40,260 bases of DNA from an uncultured Bacteroidales bacterium (GTDB taxonomy: Bacteria; Bacteroidota; Bacteroidia; Bacteroidales; P3), in the NCBI GenBank assembly GCA_947168515.1, contig CAMVMF010000028.1:1-40260 (forward strand), given 5' to 3'. The notes beneath the pieces are model-generated. The model saw nothing but the letters and a program-made list of their open reading frames with translations, was not told the DNA's origin and did no database searches. A program made the position numbers and the translations under genes. This document shows positions 1 through 8,892 of this stretch, one piece after another (position 1 is the stretch's first letter; each line of letters starts with the position of its first letter).

Positions 1-53
1 TTATTGAGATTAAGCCTCTCCGAGGCTTCTTCGGTGCAATGCGGATAGTCATA
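1..53 (+). repeat. Modular hairpin repeat, copy R1 (cut by window start)
   Basis: This segment is a perfect reverse complement of 2040-2092, matching over all 53 bases up to the window edge. It contains the GCCTCTCCGAGGC hairpin, the signature of a repeat family also seen at 30.4, 30.75, 30.84 and 32.1 kb. The element probably extends to the left of the window. Together with R2 it brackets the T9SS gene in inverted orientation. Confidence 0.85.
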
Positions 54-115
54 ATCTTTATTTTTTACCCCTTCGATTCTCCAATATCGAGTGATGCGCA
101 TAAGAGAGAATGCAC

Positions 116-150
116 AAAAAAAAGAGCCTGCTCATGCAGGCCCTTTTTTC
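116..150. terminator. Bidirectional intrinsic terminator
   Basis: GCCTGC (126-131) pairs with GCAGGC (136-141) across a four-base loop. It is flanked by an A-run on the left and a T-run on the right, so it can terminate on both strands. It lies just past the stop codon of the minus-strand T9SS gene. Confidence 0.85.
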
Positions 151-168
151 TATCGTGATCAAGAAAAC

Positions 169-1821
169 TTATTTCTTGATGACTTTCTGAGAGGAGATAC
201 CGTTGTTGGTGATCACGCGAACGTAGTAGACACCGTTGGCAAGGTTGCTCATGTTGATGCTCTTGGTGTTCTTCACGTTCATTACGGTGCGGCCGCTGAG
301 GTCGACAACGCTGACTTCCTGAACGCCATCAGCCTCGATGTTCAACACGCTGGTGGTGGGGTTAGGATAGAGAACCACGTTGGTGGCTTCGGTGGCATCG
401 ATGGAAACGGGGGTAGGAGCGGTCTCGCTGGTGGTGGCCTTAATCATCCAAGTGTACTGGAGGTCAGGGTTGAGATTATAGATGAGGTCCCACTGATCCC
501 TCAGGCTGACATAGCTGCCATTGGGGTCACCGCAGAAATCGGTGCCAGTAGCAGGATAATCAACAGTGGAGCAGGTCAAAGAAACCCAAAGGTCTTTGCT
601 GTTGTCGAGAGCAACCACTCGGTCCAAGGTGAGGGTGGTGTAGTCCTCAACGCCGGTAACATTATAGGTGTGCTGATAAATAATGTCGCCGTTGGAGGGG
701 GAGGAGGCATTGGTCTGGTAGACTTTGAGGGTGTAGTTGGCTGTAGTGTTTAAATAAGCCTTTACATTCTCAAGGTAGTTACGGTTGGCCATAAAGGCGG
801 CAGGGAATTTCACGCCCCAAGTGATTTCGCTACCGTTACCGATGCTGGCTACATATGCACCGTTGCCGCAGTAGGACATCTCGTTGCCCCAGTTCCACTC
901 GATGACGTTAACGTCGAGGGTAGCGGTGGTGGAGCCAGAGGCGTTGGTGACGGTGAGGGTTACCTGCTGAGTACCGGCAGCGTTCCAAGTGGTGGTAGCG
1001 GTCTCAGTGCTGGCGGTAGCGGGGGTACCGTTGCTGAAGGTCCAAGCAATAGAGGTGATGGGGTCGACGCTCACAATGTTGGCAGCAAACTGGGCGGGAC
1101 TGCCTTTGACAACGGAGGAGTTGCCCAGAATGCGAACAAGGGGAGCCTGACCGGCGCGAGGATAGCGCTGAACAAGAGCCTGGACGTTGGCGATGGAACC
1201 GGCAACGTTGTTGTAGCTGATGAAGCCCTCATCGTTGTAGATGCTGCAGAAATAGCCGTTGGGAGCGATGAAAAAGACGGAAGGAACATAGCCTTCGTAG
1301 AGGCTCTGGCAGGTAGCCAAGCAGGTGCTCTGGGCGTCGTCGTCGATGATGGGGTACTCGATGGAGTCGCCGTTGGCAGAGTGAGTCCAGTCACCGAGAG
1401 TTTTGTCGCTGTAAGAGCTACCGCCGGCAGGTCCAAAAATCTGAGCGGTGGTGTTGCTGCTTTCGCTTTCGACCCAAATCACTTGGATGTCGTCAAGAGC
1501 GTTGAGCTGCTCAAGAAGGCCGCTGGTGTGGAGGTTCCAGCAAGGAGGGCACCAGGTGCAGCTGTAGTCGATGATGACGCATTTACCAGCATCGAGGTAG
1601 CTCTGCAAACTGACGGTGTTACCGTAAATGTCAGTAGCGGTGAAAGGGGTGCCAATCTGATCCCATACGAGATTGTCGACCATGTCTTTGGAGTTGAGGT
1701 CAACAAAGGTGGAAACCTCTCTAACCTGACGGTCAGCGCTCTTGGAGCTCTTCAGCTGATTCTGAGCAAAAGTCATGCTGGTCATCAGTACGGCCAAAGC
1801 AACTAATAAGATTTTTTTCAT
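169..1821 (-). CDS. Secreted redoxin-PKD protein with T9SS sorting domain
   Basis: This 550-residue secreted protein starts with a clear signal peptide (residues 1-20, ending TFAQ). Residues about 50-215 form a thioredoxin/redoxin domain with the active-site pair in WCPPCW (cysteines about 91 and 94). A PKD-type immunoglobulin-like domain follows at about 225-305 and a jelly-roll-like region after that. The last 70 residues are a type A T9SS sorting domain, with the typical LYPNPTTSVLNIE start and a GVYYVRV-KK end. It is therefore likely exported through the Sec and type IX systems and displayed on or released from the surface, where it may act in thiol-disulfide exchange; the substrate is unknown. 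It is monocistronic, with its own promoter and a strong terminator. The gene lies between inverted copies of a dispersed repeat. Confidence 0.85.
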   Translation of the reverse strand: MKKILLVALAVLMTSMTFAQNQLKSSKSADRQVREVSTFVDLNSKDMVDNLVWDQIGTPFTATDIYGNTVSLQSYLDAGKCVIIDYSCTWCPPCWNLHTSGLLEQLNALDDIQVIWVESESSNTTAQIFGPAGGSSYSDKTLGDWTHSANGDSIEYPIIDDDAQSTCLATCQSLYEGYVPSVFFIAPNGYFCSIYNDEGFISYNNVAGSIANVQALVQRYPRAGQAPLVRILGNSSVVKGSPAQFAANIVSVDPITSIAWTFSNGTPATASTETATTTWNAAGTQQVTLTVTNASGSTTATLDVNVIEWNWGNEMSYCGNGAYVASIGNGSEITWGVKFPAAFMANRNYLENVKAYLNTTANYTLKVYQTNASSPSNGDIIYQHTYNVTGVEDYTTLTLDRVVALDNSKDLWVSLTCSTVDYPATGTDFCGDPNGSYVSLRDQWDLIYNLNPDLQYTWMIKATTSETAPTPVSIDATEATNVVLYPNPTTSVLNIEADGVQEVSVVDLSGRTVMNVKNTKSINMSNLANGVYYVRVITNNGISSQKVIKK

Positions 1822-1918
1822 TTAATTATTCTGTCTTGTTATAAGCCATTAGACCCATCGGCTTTGATTATTAATTAATTAGAGTGTTTGTTGATTATTT
1901 TTCTTTTATTTCGCAAGT

Positions 1919-1928
1919 TGCAAAAATA
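1919..1928 (-). promoter_or_regulatory. -7 promoter box of the redoxin-T9SS gene
   Basis: On the minus strand this reads TATTTTTGCA, matching the Bacteroidota TAnnTTTG consensus, about 100 bases upstream of the start codon at 1821. The leader between them is A+T-rich. Confidence 0.7.
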
Positions 1929-2039
1929 CACTTTTTTTCGGATTTGTGCGCCTTTGACCCCTATTTTTTTTCTTAAAAAAGAAATTTGTCTTCATTTCGT
2001 CCAATAGAACCTATAAACATACCATAAAGAAAAATAGTA

Positions 2040-2190
2040 TATGACTATCCGCATTGCACCGAAGAAGCCTCGGAGAGGCTTAATCTCAATAACCCCATAC
2101 AAGAAAATCTCCGATTTTCGCAGTGTGGGGATTGGAATCAACCCCATAAGTGCGTCTCGGAGAGACGCGATTTCATATTTCGGACGATAG
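2040..2190 (-). repeat. Modular hairpin repeat, copy R2
   Basis: Read on the minus strand this element has successive hairpins: CGTCTCTCCGAGACG, an outer stem CCCCACAC/TGTATGGGG around an inner AAAATCGGAGATTTT-like stem, then GCCTCTCCGAGGC. The order matches copy R6 at 32.1 kb, but loop and stem sequences differ while staying palindromic. The part at 2040-2092 is a perfect inverted copy of window bases 1-53. The 2.4-kb intergenic region otherwise holds only an isolated TTTCTGCT/AGCAGAAA hairpin near 2300 and no gene I can support. Confidence 0.8.
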
Positions 2191-2478
2191 CGGATAATCA
2201 TTAATAGTATTGTTTCCGATCAGGAAATAAGCCTGATTTAGATGTCCTCTGTAATGGCAAAACAGAATAAAAGCGATGCCTAGAACAGACCGGCTAATGT
2301 TTTTCTGCTTGTAGCAGAAAGAGGAAGGTGCTTTCTTTTTTGCTGCGTTCCAGTAAGGTGCGAATTGTATTGGTTGGGGGCGGTGAAGGATGAGCGATAG
2401 GCATTCCCTAACCTAATTATGAATTTAAAATCATACCCTACACAATATTTTTTTTGTGTGTTCGTTATATCCAAATAC

Positions 2479-3747
2479 ATGAAAAAGTGCCTACTCATAA
2501 TACTGTTTTTTTTGATGGCTCTGGTGCCTGTCCACGCAAGCTATTTGCTCATTCCTATGGACGAAGCGCAGAAGAATCACCTCAAGGCTTATGGCATTGC
2601 CTTTTGGGCACTCCAGCGCGATGTGGAGGTGACCTGGCTGCTCAACTATCGGGGTGGCAGTTTTATGATGAAATATGCCGATGCTCTTGAGCGCGAATGT
2701 CGTCTGCGCGGCGTGAGTGCCGAAGTCATTGCCGACGGCCAGTCCTCGGCCATCCTCTCCGAGATTGCCGACCCTGCCGTCAACATGGATGCCGTCAAGC
2801 TGCAGAAAGCCCCCAAAGTGGCTGTCTATTCCCCCAAGAACAAACTGCCATGGGACGATGCCGTCACCTTGGTGCTCACCTATGCCGAGATACCCTACGA
2901 TGTGGTCTACGACGAGGAGGTCATGGCCGGCGTGCTGCCCACCTATGACTGGCTCCATCTGCACCATGAGGATTTCACGGGTCAGTATGGCAAGTTCTGG
3001 GCCAACTATCGCAATCAACAATGGTACATAGAGGATGTGCGCGCCCAGGAGACCATGGCCCACAATTTGGGATTTAGCAAAGTCAGCCATCTAAAGCTGG
3101 CTGTGGCCCATAAGATACGCGACTTCGTCATGGGCGGAGGATTCTTGTTTGCCATGTGTTCGGCCCCCGACAGCTACGATGTGGCCCTAGCGGCAGAGAA
3201 TGTCGACATCTGTGATGTAATGTTCGACGGCGACCCCATGCAACCCGATGCCCAGGGACAACTTGATTTCGACAAGACTTTTGCCTTCAAGGATTTCCGC
3301 ATTAGCACCAACCCCAACGAGTACGAGATTTCCACCATCGATATTGACGACCGTGCGCGCATGAAGCAGGTCAACGAGAAGAATGACTTTTTCACGCTCT
3401 TCGACTTCTCCGCCAAGTGGGACTGGGTGCCCACCATGCTCACGCAGAACCACACCCGCATCATCCATGGCTTTATGGGACAAACCACCGCTTTCCGGCG
3501 TGAGTGCATCAAGAGTTCAGCCGTCATCTTGGCCGAGAACAAGGCGTTAGGTGAGGTGCGCTATCTGCACGGCGAGTACGGCAAAGGCACGTGGACCTTC
3601 CTTGGAGGCCACGACCCCGAGGACTACCGCCATTTTGTCGGCGATCCGCCCACCGACCTCTCGCTCTATCCTAACTCTCCTGGCTACAGACTTATTCTCA
3701 ACAATATACTATTTCCTGCTGCCAAGAAAGAAAAACACAAGACGTGA
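2479..3747 (+). CDS. Secreted GATase-like protein, often named asparagine synthetase B
   Basis: I chose the start at 2479, not the upstream in-frame ATG at 2419, because it begins a clean signal peptide (MKKC...PVHA, about 20 residues). The mature protein of about 400 residues has alternating hydrophobic strands and a central region (LPTYDWLHLHHEDF, then VMGGGFLFAMCSAPD) resembling a class I glutamine-amidotransferase-like fold, with a Cys in the nucleophile-elbow region. Bacteroidota homologues are commonly auto-named asparagine synthetase B, but no synthetase ATP-pyrophosphatase domain is visible, so I do not adopt that function. It abuts the propeller gene (two bases after the stop) and dsbD follows, which suggests an envelope operon with redox or quality-control roles. 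The actual substrate is unknown. Confidence 0.7.
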   Translation: MKKCLLIILFFLMALVPVHASYLLIPMDEAQKNHLKAYGIAFWALQRDVEVTWLLNYRGGSFMMKYADALERECRLRGVSAEVIADGQSSAILSEIADPAVNMDAVKLQKAPKVAVYSPKNKLPWDDAVTLVLTYAEIPYDVVYDEEVMAGVLPTYDWLHLHHEDFTGQYGKFWANYRNQQWYIEDVRAQETMAHNLGFSKVSHLKLAVAHKIRDFVMGGGFLFAMCSAPDSYDVALAAENVDICDVMFDGDPMQPDAQGQLDFDKTFAFKDFRISTNPNEYEISTIDIDDRARMKQVNEKNDFFTLFDFSAKWDWVPTMLTQNHTRIIHGFMGQTTAFRRECIKSSAVILAENKALGEVRYLHGEYGKGTWTFLGGHDPEDYRHFVGDPPTDLSLYPNSPGYRLILNNILFPAAKKEKHKT

Positions 3748-3749
3748 TT

Positions 3750-5069
3750 ATGAAGACAACCATCCTCTATACTCTTTTGCTGCTCGTGTCCACCACCATG
3801 ATGGCACAGAAGTGGACTTACTACACTCCTAAGAATTCTGACATCAACGGCGACAATATCCTCGCTGTGGCTCCTGATAACCGTGGCAATTTGTGGGTTG
3901 GCACCACCCAGGGTCTCAATCGCTTCAGCAATGGGGTGTGGACTGATTTTGCCGACTTTAACGAAAAGCTCAAAGACCAGTTTGTCAACTGCTTGGTGGC
4001 AGACGGCAACACCCTTTGGATAGGTACCGACGATTATGGTGTCATCGAATTCAACGATGACAAATGGTATGAGCATGCCGAAGAGACCCGACGGCTCAAC
4101 ATGAAGTATATCCGCGACATAGCCATCGACCACACCGGCACCAAGTGGATAGGTGTCACCCTCAGCGGCCTCGTTCAGTATGACGGCTACAACTGGTATA
4201 AGTTCACCGCCTCCGAATCTGAGCTGCTCTCTGACTTTATTCTGCGGGTGGTTATCGACAACCGCGACCGCAAGTGGGTATGCACCAACGACGGCCTGTG
4301 TGTCTATGACGGCCGCCGCTGGACTTCCTACACCACCAAGAATTCCAAAATTCCCCACAACATCTGTCTCTCATTGGCCATCGACAAGCAAAACGTCAAA
4401 TGGATAGGCACCCTCAACGGCCTCGCCCGTTTCGATGGCGAAAACTGGAAGATCTACGATATTGACAACTGCCCCATCCCCGGCAACCAAATCAATGACC
4501 TGGCTTTTGACAGTGAGGGCAACCTATGGATGGCCACGGACGGCGGCGTGGCAGTCTTCGACTGTAACGACCGCTGGGATACTTTCCGCGCTGGCGACAA
4601 ACTGCCTAAGTGTATGTTCCAGAACGTCACCATCGACCGTCGTGGCAACATCTGGATAGGCACCGACGAAAAAGGGCTTTATTGCCTCTCGGACTACAAG
4701 ATGCCTGACCCCGGTGCTGTTGATTCAACCCTGCTGGCCAACCAACAGGCTGCCGAGAACGACCCTTCCACCGCCGAGACCGCGCCCAAAGGCAAGAAAG
4801 GCAATAAAGGGGCCAACATCAACGACAATGCTGCCTCTGAGGAACGCATCAAACTCACACCCAACCTTGAGGAGGGCACCCTCACCATCTCTATGACCAG
4901 CGCCACGGCCGAGGTGACCTTTATCAACAGCAAGGGTGACAAAGTACGAACAGTACCTAAGTATCAAAATAATTCCAAGATCAACATCTCCAAGATGAAA
5001 AAAGGTACCTACACAGTCCGCGTCAAAACGGCCTTGGGTACTCGTACCGTGAAGTTTACATTGAAATAA
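3750..5069 (+). CDS. Secreted seven-bladed Reg_prop propeller protein with T9SS-like tail
   Basis: The ATG at 3750 begins a signal peptide (MKTTILYT...MMAQ); a GTG two codons upstream is less likely. Seven blade repeats carrying the hallmark W(I/V)GT followed by G-L-x-x-(F/Y)-D/N can be counted (for example LWVGTTQGLNRF, LWIGTDDYGVIEF, KWIGTLNGLARFDG, IWIGTDEKGLYCL), matching the two-component-regulator propeller family. In that family the propeller usually precedes a histidine kinase; here it stands alone. A Pro/Ala/Lys-rich linker (about 325-365) leads to a C-terminal beta module (about 375-439, ending GTYTVRV...KFTLK) that resembles a T9SS sorting or Por-secretion tail, though it is less canonical than in the gene at 169. 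It is co-transcribed with its neighbours. Confidence 0.8.
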   Translation: MKTTILYTLLLLVSTTMMAQKWTYYTPKNSDINGDNILAVAPDNRGNLWVGTTQGLNRFSNGVWTDFADFNEKLKDQFVNCLVADGNTLWIGTDDYGVIEFNDDKWYEHAEETRRLNMKYIRDIAIDHTGTKWIGVTLSGLVQYDGYNWYKFTASESELLSDFILRVVIDNRDRKWVCTNDGLCVYDGRRWTSYTTKNSKIPHNICLSLAIDKQNVKWIGTLNGLARFDGENWKIYDIDNCPIPGNQINDLAFDSEGNLWMATDGGVAVFDCNDRWDTFRAGDKLPKCMFQNVTIDRRGNIWIGTDEKGLYCLSDYKMPDPGAVDSTLLANQQAAENDPSTAETAPKGKKGNKGANINDNAASEERIKLTPNLEEGTLTISMTSATAEVTFINSKGDKVRTVPKYQNNSKINISKMKKGTYTVRVKTALGTRTVKFTLK

Positions 5070-5090
5070 ATAAACATTAAATACAACAAG

Positions 5091-7163
5091 ATGAAAAAAC
5101 TTGCTACTCTCTTTCTTCTGCTGGGCATGGTCTTCACCAGTTTTGCTCAGTTGTTAGACCCTGTCAAGTGGACCTTTTCGGTCAGAGACCTCAACGAGAC
5201 CGAGTCGGAGCTCGTGTTCACAGCCAAGTTGGATGACGGCTGGCACCTCTATTCTCAGCATACCGACCCCAATGGTCCTTTGGCTATTTATTTCGATTTC
5301 AAAGAGTCGGCCGACTATAAGCTCATAGGCGGCGTTCAGGAACCCAAACCTCATGAGGAGATGGACGAGGTGTTCAACTGCATCGTGCGCTCTTTTAGCG
5401 GCAAGGTTACTTTCCGTCAGAAGATCGTGCGCCTCTCCAAGAAGGATTTCAAGGTCAACGGCACTTTTGGCTATCAGCTCTGCAACGACGGTAGCTGCAT
5501 TGCTCCGGAGGACCGCGATTTCGTCTTTTCAGTAAAAGGTGCTGCCGCTGTTGCCGACCCAGCCGTTGTGGCTGCTGCCGAGCAGGAGGCCGCTGCCGTG
5601 GATTCGGCTGTTGCCATTGACCAAGAGGTGGCTGCCGACACCGCTGCCGTGGTTGCTGTTGCCGACCCTGTGGCTGCCGAGAATGAGAAGAAGGATCGCT
5701 CGCTGCTGGGTATCTTCTTGTGGGCTTTGTTGGGTGGTATCGTCACCATGTTCACCCCCTGTGTCTTCCCGATGATTCCCATGACGGTGAATTTCTTTAT
5801 GAATTCCACCGACGACAAGCGCAAGTCGCGCCGTCAGGCCTGGGCGTTTGGTTTCTCTATCGTCTTCCTCTTTGCCATATTGGGTGCCATTCTGGCGCTC
5901 GTCTTTGGCCCCGAGGCACTCTATTTCATCGGCACGCACTGGCTGCCCAACCTCATCTTCTTTGTCATTTTCTTCGTCTTCTCCCTGAGCTTCTTTGGAC
6001 TTTTCGAAATCAAGATGCCCGAAAAGTGGATTAACAAGTCCGACGAGCAGGCTGACAAAGGTGGCTTCTTTGCGCCTTTCTTCATTGCCCTGACCACGGT
6101 GCTGGTCTCTTTCAGCTGCACGGGTCCTATCCTGGGTGCCGCTCTGGTGGAACTCACCACCAGTAGTACCAACCGTATGGTGTCGCTGCTCACCATGCTC
6201 GGTTTCGGCATTGGCTTTGCCCTGCCTTTCACCTTGCTGGCCATGTTCCCCTCGGTGCTCAAGAATATGAAGTCCGGCAGTTGGCTCAACACCGTCAAGG
6301 TGGTCTTTGCCTTCTTGGAACTGGCCTTCGGCCTCAAGTTCCTCTCTATGGCCGACCTCTATTGCCATTGGCGCCTGCTCGACCGCGAGATTTATCTGGC
6401 CTTGTGGATTGTCATCTTTGGCCTGCTAGGCTTCTACCTCTTGGGCAAACTGAAGTTCAAGGGCGACGAGGATGTCAAGCACATCGGAGTTTTCCGTCTC
6501 TTCTTGTCTATTATCGACCTGGCCTTTGTGGTCTATATGATTCCCGGCCTGTGGGGCGCCCCCCTCAAGGCTATCAGCGGTTTCCTGCCTCCGATGACCA
6601 CCCAGGATTTCAATATCGAGCGTACCATTGAGGATAATGCCGCCACAGTAGTGTACGATGGCAGTGCCAATGGGGTGGGGGCAGATGCCCTTCCGGCCGA
6701 CCGAAAGTATGCCGACAAGCTGCATTCGCCTGCAGGCTACCATGGTTTCTACGATCTGGAGGAGGCCAAGGCCTACGCCAAAAAGGTGGGCAAGCCTGTC
6801 TTTATCGACTTCACGGGACACACCTGCGCCAACTGCCGCGAAATGGAGCATTATGTGTGGGCCGACAAGGAGGTCAAAGAGATCTTGACGCAGAAATATG
6901 TGCTCTGCGAGCTCTTTGTCGACGAGCGCACCATAGAACTGCCCGAGGACGAATGGGTCACCGACGACCGCGGCAAGGTGCTGAAAACCCTTGGCCAGCG
7001 CAACCTGTACTACGAGAAGAGCATCTACAATATGAATGCCCAACCCTATTATGTCATCATCGATGGCGATGGCAAAGCCCTCACCAAAGAGAACTATAAG
7101 TATGACCGCGACGTGCAGAAGTTTATCAACTATCTCAACGAGGGTCTCAGCAACATGAAATAG
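5091..7163 (+). CDS. dsbD: Thiol:disulfide interchange protein DsbD-like
   Basis: This 690-residue inner-membrane protein moves reducing equivalents from the cytoplasmic thioredoxin pool to the periplasm. In order it has a signal peptide (1-20); a DsbD-alpha-type periplasmic domain with the redox pair in FGYQLCNDGSCIAP (about 125-140); an Ala/Val/Asp-rich linker (about 150-200); a polytopic CcdA/DsbD transmembrane domain with the expected cysteines in FTPCVFPMIPMT and SFSCTGPILGA; and a C-terminal thioredoxin domain with the CxxC in GHTCANCREMEH (about 580). Length and domain order fit Bacteroidota DsbD. It starts 21 bases after the propeller gene, so it is the last gene of a three-gene operon, and a strong terminator follows. 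Confidence 0.93.
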   Translation: MKKLATLFLLLGMVFTSFAQLLDPVKWTFSVRDLNETESELVFTAKLDDGWHLYSQHTDPNGPLAIYFDFKESADYKLIGGVQEPKPHEEMDEVFNCIVRSFSGKVTFRQKIVRLSKKDFKVNGTFGYQLCNDGSCIAPEDRDFVFSVKGAAAVADPAVVAAAEQEAAAVDSAVAIDQEVAADTAAVVAVADPVAAENEKKDRSLLGIFLWALLGGIVTMFTPCVFPMIPMTVNFFMNSTDDKRKSRRQAWAFGFSIVFLFAILGAILALVFGPEALYFIGTHWLPNLIFFVIFFVFSLSFFGLFEIKMPEKWINKSDEQADKGGFFAPFFIALTTVLVSFSCTGPILGAALVELTTSSTNRMVSLLTMLGFGIGFALPFTLLAMFPSVLKNMKSGSWLNTVKVVFAFLELAFGLKFLSMADLYCHWRLLDREIYLALWIVIFGLLGFYLLGKLKFKGDEDVKHIGVFRLFLSIIDLAFVVYMIPGLWGAPLKAISGFLPPMTTQDFNIERTIEDNAATVVYDGSANGVGADALPADRKYADKLHSPAGYHGFYDLEEAKAYAKKVGKPVFIDFTGHTCANCREMEHYVWADKEVKEILTQKYVLCELFVDERTIELPEDEWVTDDRGKVLKTLGQRNLYYEKSIYNMNAQPYYVIIDGDGKALTKENYKYDRDVQKFINYLNEGLSNMK

Positions 7164-7186
7164 TCTTTTCTTAAGATGATAGTTTA

Positions 7187-7218
7187 GGGGAGTCTCTTGG
7201 CAGGCTCCCCTTTTTTTT
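7187..7218 (+). terminator. Intrinsic terminator after dsbD
   Basis: GGGGAG (7187-7192) pairs with CTCCCC (7205-7210) and is followed directly by eight T residues. It ends the 2.5-7.2 kb operon. Confidence 0.85.
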
Positions 7219-7249
7219 ACGAAAAATGTGCGGAACGGATTTTTTTTAC

Positions 7250-7259
7250 TATCTTTGCA
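7250..7259 (+). promoter_or_regulatory. -7 promoter box of apt
   Basis: TATCTTTGCA, a full Bacteroidota -7 match, lies 22 bases before the apt start codon. A short purine-rich stretch (AAAGG) precedes the ATG. Confidence 0.75.
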
Positions 7260-7281
7260 AAATCAATAAAAGGTTAAAGAA

Positions 7282-7857
7282 ATGAACTATCTGGATGTAA
7301 TAAACCATTTCCCCGACTTCCCCAAGCCGGGAATTGACTTTATCGATGTGCTGCCCTTCTTGACCAACAAAGAGGCTTTCTGCCAGCTGGTTGCGGACAT
7401 CGACACCCACACCCATTGCCCCAATGTCATTACGGTGGAGGCCCGTGGTTTCCTCTTTGCGGCACCCCTTCTCACCCAGTCACATCATGTGCGTAACCTC
7501 GTGCCCATCCGCAAGAAAGGCAAGCTGCCCTATACCGAAGGCGACCTCCACGATGTCGAAATCATGAAGGAGTACGGTCCCGACCATGTCTACTACCGTC
7601 TCTCCGACATTGCCGCCTGTGTGCCAGAGGGCGACACGATCTACCTCACTTTCTTTGACGATATTCTTGCTACTGGGGGGACCGCCTGCGGCATTGCCGA
7701 GCAGCTAAACCGCGAGGTGGTCAGGGTCGACGGCAAAGTGTATAAGGTCAAGGTCAAAGAGTTCCTCTTCTTGGTGGAGTTTCCCAACCTCTACGACCAC
7801 GACAAGATTAATTCCATAGCTCCCGTACATTCCTTTATCAAAATCGACGGCGAATAA
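7282..7857 (+). CDS. apt: Adenine phosphoribosyltransferase
   Basis: Apt salvages adenine with PRPP to give AMP and pyrophosphate in the cytoplasm. The 191-residue product shows the family's N-terminal FPDFPKPGIDFIDVLP signature, the VEARGFLFAAPL segment, the VPIRKKGKLPY loop and a PRPP-binding motif FFDDILATGGTA (about residues 128-139). The usual motif has V/I-D-D; here the first positions are FFDD, a mild variation. The length is slightly above the usual 170-185 because of a C-terminal extension. It has its own promoter and is followed after 22 bases by a small lipoprotein gene, probably co-transcribed. Confidence 0.9.
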   Translation: MNYLDVINHFPDFPKPGIDFIDVLPFLTNKEAFCQLVADIDTHTHCPNVITVEARGFLFAAPLLTQSHHVRNLVPIRKKGKLPYTEGDLHDVEIMKEYGPDHVYYRLSDIAACVPEGDTIYLTFFDDILATGGTACGIAEQLNREVVRVDGKVYKVKVKEFLFLVEFPNLYDHDKINSIAPVHSFIKIDGE

Positions 7858-7879
7858 CCCAAACAACAATTATACAGAC

Positions 7880-8281
7880 ATGAAAAAAATGATTCTCGCC
7901 CTTGTGGCAATTTGCACCCTGGCTTTCAGTTCCTGCACCAAGGAGTCGACATACGTTGTCACCTATATCGACGACCTGACTTCTTATGCCAATGTTACCA
8001 TCTTTGAGTATTCTTATTCCAACACACTCCTTTGCACGCACGAGATTAAGAATGCCCAAGACGGAGAGACGATAGAGTTCGTCTCGGCTCAGGGAGCCGA
8101 CTTCGTCATTATCGGCTGCGAAGGCATCGTAGGCCCTCGCACGATAGAGTGGTACAGCTCAGATCCTATCTATCTTGTGGAAGATGAGACTACTTATATT
8201 GATGTGGATTACATCAATATGCGCACCCAGTCCTATAACCCCATCAACCCAGATGATGTGATTAACAGATACCTGAATTGA
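7880..8281 (+). CDS. Small lipoprotein of unknown function
   Basis: This 133-residue protein begins with a lipoprotein signal peptide and a lipobox ending LAFSSC (lipidated Cys about 19). The mature part is rich in beta-forming and acidic residues (repeated Y, T, D, I) and has no motif I recognise. It follows apt by 22 bases and precedes a perfect 11-bp hairpin, so it is probably the second gene of that transcript. It is likely anchored at the outer membrane or periplasmic face. Confidence 0.7.
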   Translation: MKKMILALVAICTLAFSSCTKESTYVVTYIDDLTSYANVTIFEYSYSNTLLCTHEIKNAQDGETIEFVSAQGADFVIIGCEGIVGPRTIEWYSSDPIYLVEDETTYIDVDYINMRTQSYNPINPDDVINRYLN

Positions 8282-8311
8282 TAGAAGAAGACCTTTTGGT
8301 GCTAATCAAGA

Positions 8312-8345
8312 AATCCCCTTCGTGCAGAGCTTGCTCGAAGGGGAT
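8312..8345. terminator. Bidirectional hairpin between convergent genes
   Basis: AATCCCCTTCG (8312-8322) and CGAAGGGGATT (8335-8345) form a perfect 11-bp stem between the plus-strand lipoprotein gene and the minus-strand DUF456 gene. The T-run is weak, so termination is inferred from position and stem strength. Confidence 0.65.
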
Positions 8346-8397
8346 TGTCATTTCTATTGTTTGGGGAAAAGAATTCGGATGGTCGAATTTGACAATC

Positions 8398-8892
8398 TCA
8401 AACGATTATGTCACGGATGACGAAGAATGCGCAGACGATGGCATAGGCTAGTTTGAGCCCTGTGCCGCAGAGAAAACCAACGAAAGCGCCCCAGGCAGCG
8501 CGAAGGGCTTCGCGGCTTTTCTTGCCGCCGAGCAATTCGCCTACCAAGGCTCCGATGAAGGGCCAGAAAATCACGCCGAGGATGCCCTGCGGACCAAAGG
8601 GGAGTCCGATGATGGAAATGACCAGCCCAATGTTGCAACCCCAGACGCCGGCTTTGCTGCCGCCGTGTTTTTTAGTGCTGAGCGAGGGAACCACGTAGTC
8701 CATGACGGTGATGATGACACAGACCAATGCTGTAATGATGAGGAATGTGAGGGAATATTCCGCCGCTGTGGTGAAATTGAGAAGGAGAAGCCCTGCCCAA
8801 CTAAAAGGAGGCCCCGCCAAACCGGGTACTACCGACCCCAATAAGCCTATCAGAATCAGGATTACGGCTGCAACGATAAGTACTGTATTCAT
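8398..8892 (-). CDS. DUF456 family membrane protein
   Basis: This 164-residue integral membrane protein has about four to five hydrophobic segments and Gly-rich turns typical of DUF456: an N-terminal VIGLLGSVVPGLAGPPFSWAG-like stretch (here LIGLLGSVVPGLAGPP), a central D-Y-V-x-P-x-x-x-x-K (MDYVVPSLSTKK) and a GxFxGPxG-like segment (GLPFGPQGILG). The function is unknown in the family. It is monocistronic and separated from secA by about 276 bases. Confidence 0.85.
   Translation of the reverse strand: MNTVLIVAAVILILIGLLGSVVPGLAGPPFSWAGLLLLNFTTAAEYSLTFLIITALVCVIITVMDYVVPSLSTKKHGGSKAGVWGCNIGLVISIIGLPFGPQGILGVIFWPFIGALVGELLGGKKSREALRAAWGAFVGFLCGTGLKLAYAIVCAFFVIRDIIV

Noticed and set aside
91..753. 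220-codon plus-strand frame opposite the T9SS gene
   Set aside because: It is antisense to a well-supported secreted protein and overlaps its terminator; Val/Gly-rich shadow composition.
2479..3747. Name asparagine synthetase B
   Set aside because: The protein is secreted and lacks an ATP-pyrophosphatase synthetase domain. The common auto-name does not describe what is visible.
5529..6368. 279-codon minus-strand frame opposite dsbD
   Set aside because: Its G/E/H/R-rich composition mirrors the hydrophobic DsbD membrane helices; there is no start context or family match.
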